A stretch of DNA of 64,000 nt, from contig NZ_FQWF01000012.1 of assembly GCF_900129585.1 (NCBI RefSeq), positions 118,820 to 182,819 of the forward strand, written 5' to 3'. The notes beneath the pieces were generated by a model. It was not told the DNA's origin, searched no databases, and saw only the letters and a program-made list of their open reading frames with translations. Source of the stretch: Flavobacterium micromati. GTDB lineage: Bacteria > Bacteroidota > Bacteroidia > Flavobacteriales > Flavobacteriaceae. Positions 63,111 to 64,000 of the stretch are shown piece by piece. A program made the position numbers and the translations under genes. Each line of letters starts with the position of its first letter. Within the stretch, counting starts at the first letter, position 1.

Positions 63111-63925
63111 CTATTCAGCCTCTAACGTAGCTATCTTTTTAAAAGCGGCTAGTATATTTTGTAAATTTTTAATGCATGTATAAGTTAACGAGAGGATTAC
63201 TGCATAGGTTTGCGCACCATTTTCGATTTTAAATTGTCCTTATATTTTTTGTTTGACTTTTACGTTTCTAATAGCCCTTTCCGATCCATTATTTTCAGGC
63301 GGAACTCGATAATAATCTAGAAAAGCAAAGACAAAATCCTGTATTTGGTAATTCTTTTATGAAAAGCGTTAAGTTCTTTTTGATTTTTAGGGACTATTTC
63401 TTGAAGTAGTTTGTTTAATGTTTCAAGTATTTGAGTCCTTTGTTTTATTATGGTCAAGTATTGATGTGGAGTTAAATTCTTTTTGAGTTCTAAAGCTTCA
63501 TATAATATCGTTTTGAAATTTGTAGCCCATTTAGATTGGTGTTTTCGTTCGAAAAAAAACCACTTCTAACTAAAGATGTACTTTGCAGAGTTAATGTTTT
63601 TTGCAAGGTGTTTTAAAATGGCTCGACCAACAGTCGTAAACCAAATCAGCATTCGTAAATCCTTTTGCAAAATTATCTTCAATGGTAGCAAATCCTCGAT
63701 TGTTAGAGAATACAATAAAAGTCATCAATCTGTTTTGCCAAGCCCAAAACCAGCCTTTCTTGCCGTTAACTTTTATGCCAGTTTCATCTGCTCCAACGAC
63801 TTTTTGTTGTTTTATTTTTACTGCAATTAGTTCATAAGCTGGTATCGCTTATTGAGCAAACCTGTACAATAAATTACAAATTGTTCCTTGGCTTATAAGC
63901 AAATTTTTAGTACATGACAAAAATA
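63111..63925 (-). pseudogene. IS66-family transposase, decayed
   Basis: Minus-strand translation gives KVVGADETGIKVNGKKGWFW, then NRLMTFIVFSNNRGFATIED and LVYDCWSSHFKT, followed by LCKVHL and a long segment with KNLTPHQYLTIIKQRTQ. These are the IS66-type DDE domain pieces, with D and E lines intact in part. In-frame stops interrupt the frame at K-H-stop and L-stop-LEVV, and a further stop before AIPAYEL. No terminal repeats were identified. The 5' part of the gene lies beyond the window end. Confidence 0.75.
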
Positions 63926-63950
63926 TATTTTACTGATTACCAGTAAAATA
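63926..63950. repeat. perfect hairpin near window end
   Basis: TATTTTACTG/CAGTAAAATA, 10-bp stem, 5-base loop. It is within or beside the decayed transposase and has no assigned role. Confidence 0.45.
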
Positions 63951-64000
63951 AACGACATTATATTAGGAAAAAAGACCGATGTTTTGTAAATTATAAGATT

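Overview
The window is a chromosomal segment of an AT-rich Bacteroidota, most likely a Flavobacterium. The signs are TAnnTTTG-type -7 promoter elements with few Shine-Dalgarno sites, a two-gene methylmalonyl-CoA mutase, an outer-membrane beta-barrel receptor, RHS/YD proteins of the flavobacterial type, and short palindromic repeats between genes. I saw no rRNA, tRNA or CRISPR array. The assignment rests on gene content alone.

Layout: 1-3258 holds the end of a serine beta-lactamase-like protein, a remnant, a small porin-like protein and a SOUL heme-binding protein. 3555-13840 is an RHS polymorphic-toxin island on the minus strand. It has one long RHS gene that lacks its 5' end and is frameshifted in its tip, followed by orphan C-terminal modules, each with its own presumed immunity gene. 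Three of the four tips look lipolytic: two alpha/beta hydrolases and one parvovirus-type phospholipase A2-like domain split by a TAG codon. The proteins next to them are small membrane proteins. 13922-57498 is mostly ordinary core genome: TonB-type receptor, EamA/DoxX/AlkB/sterol desaturase run, L,D-transpeptidase, MtaB, a sigma-54 activator, an ABC-2 exporter, grpE-dnaJ, hisS, prmC, ribD, dnaA, udk, divIC-like, mutA-mutB, mltG, dapF, an HtrA protease, GAPDH and an amino-acid permease. Inside it, 34000-35000 holds a four-helix-bundle (23S IVS/Avd-like) gene between two oppositely oriented arrays of short degenerate repeats.

57500-64000 is accessory again: a dehydrogenase fragment joined to a 5'-truncated higB with an intact higA, a short-chain dehydrogenase, then a compact operon (60592-62796) with a good promoter, a 37-codon ORF, a DUF2589 protein and two proteins of unknown function. 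The window ends in a decayed IS66-type transposase.

The best candidates for something undescribed are the DUF2589 operon, the RHS module array with its phospholipase theme and its in-frame palindromic insertions, and the four-helix-bundle gene with flanking inverted repeat arrays. All function calls are from reading motifs by eye; no database search was run.
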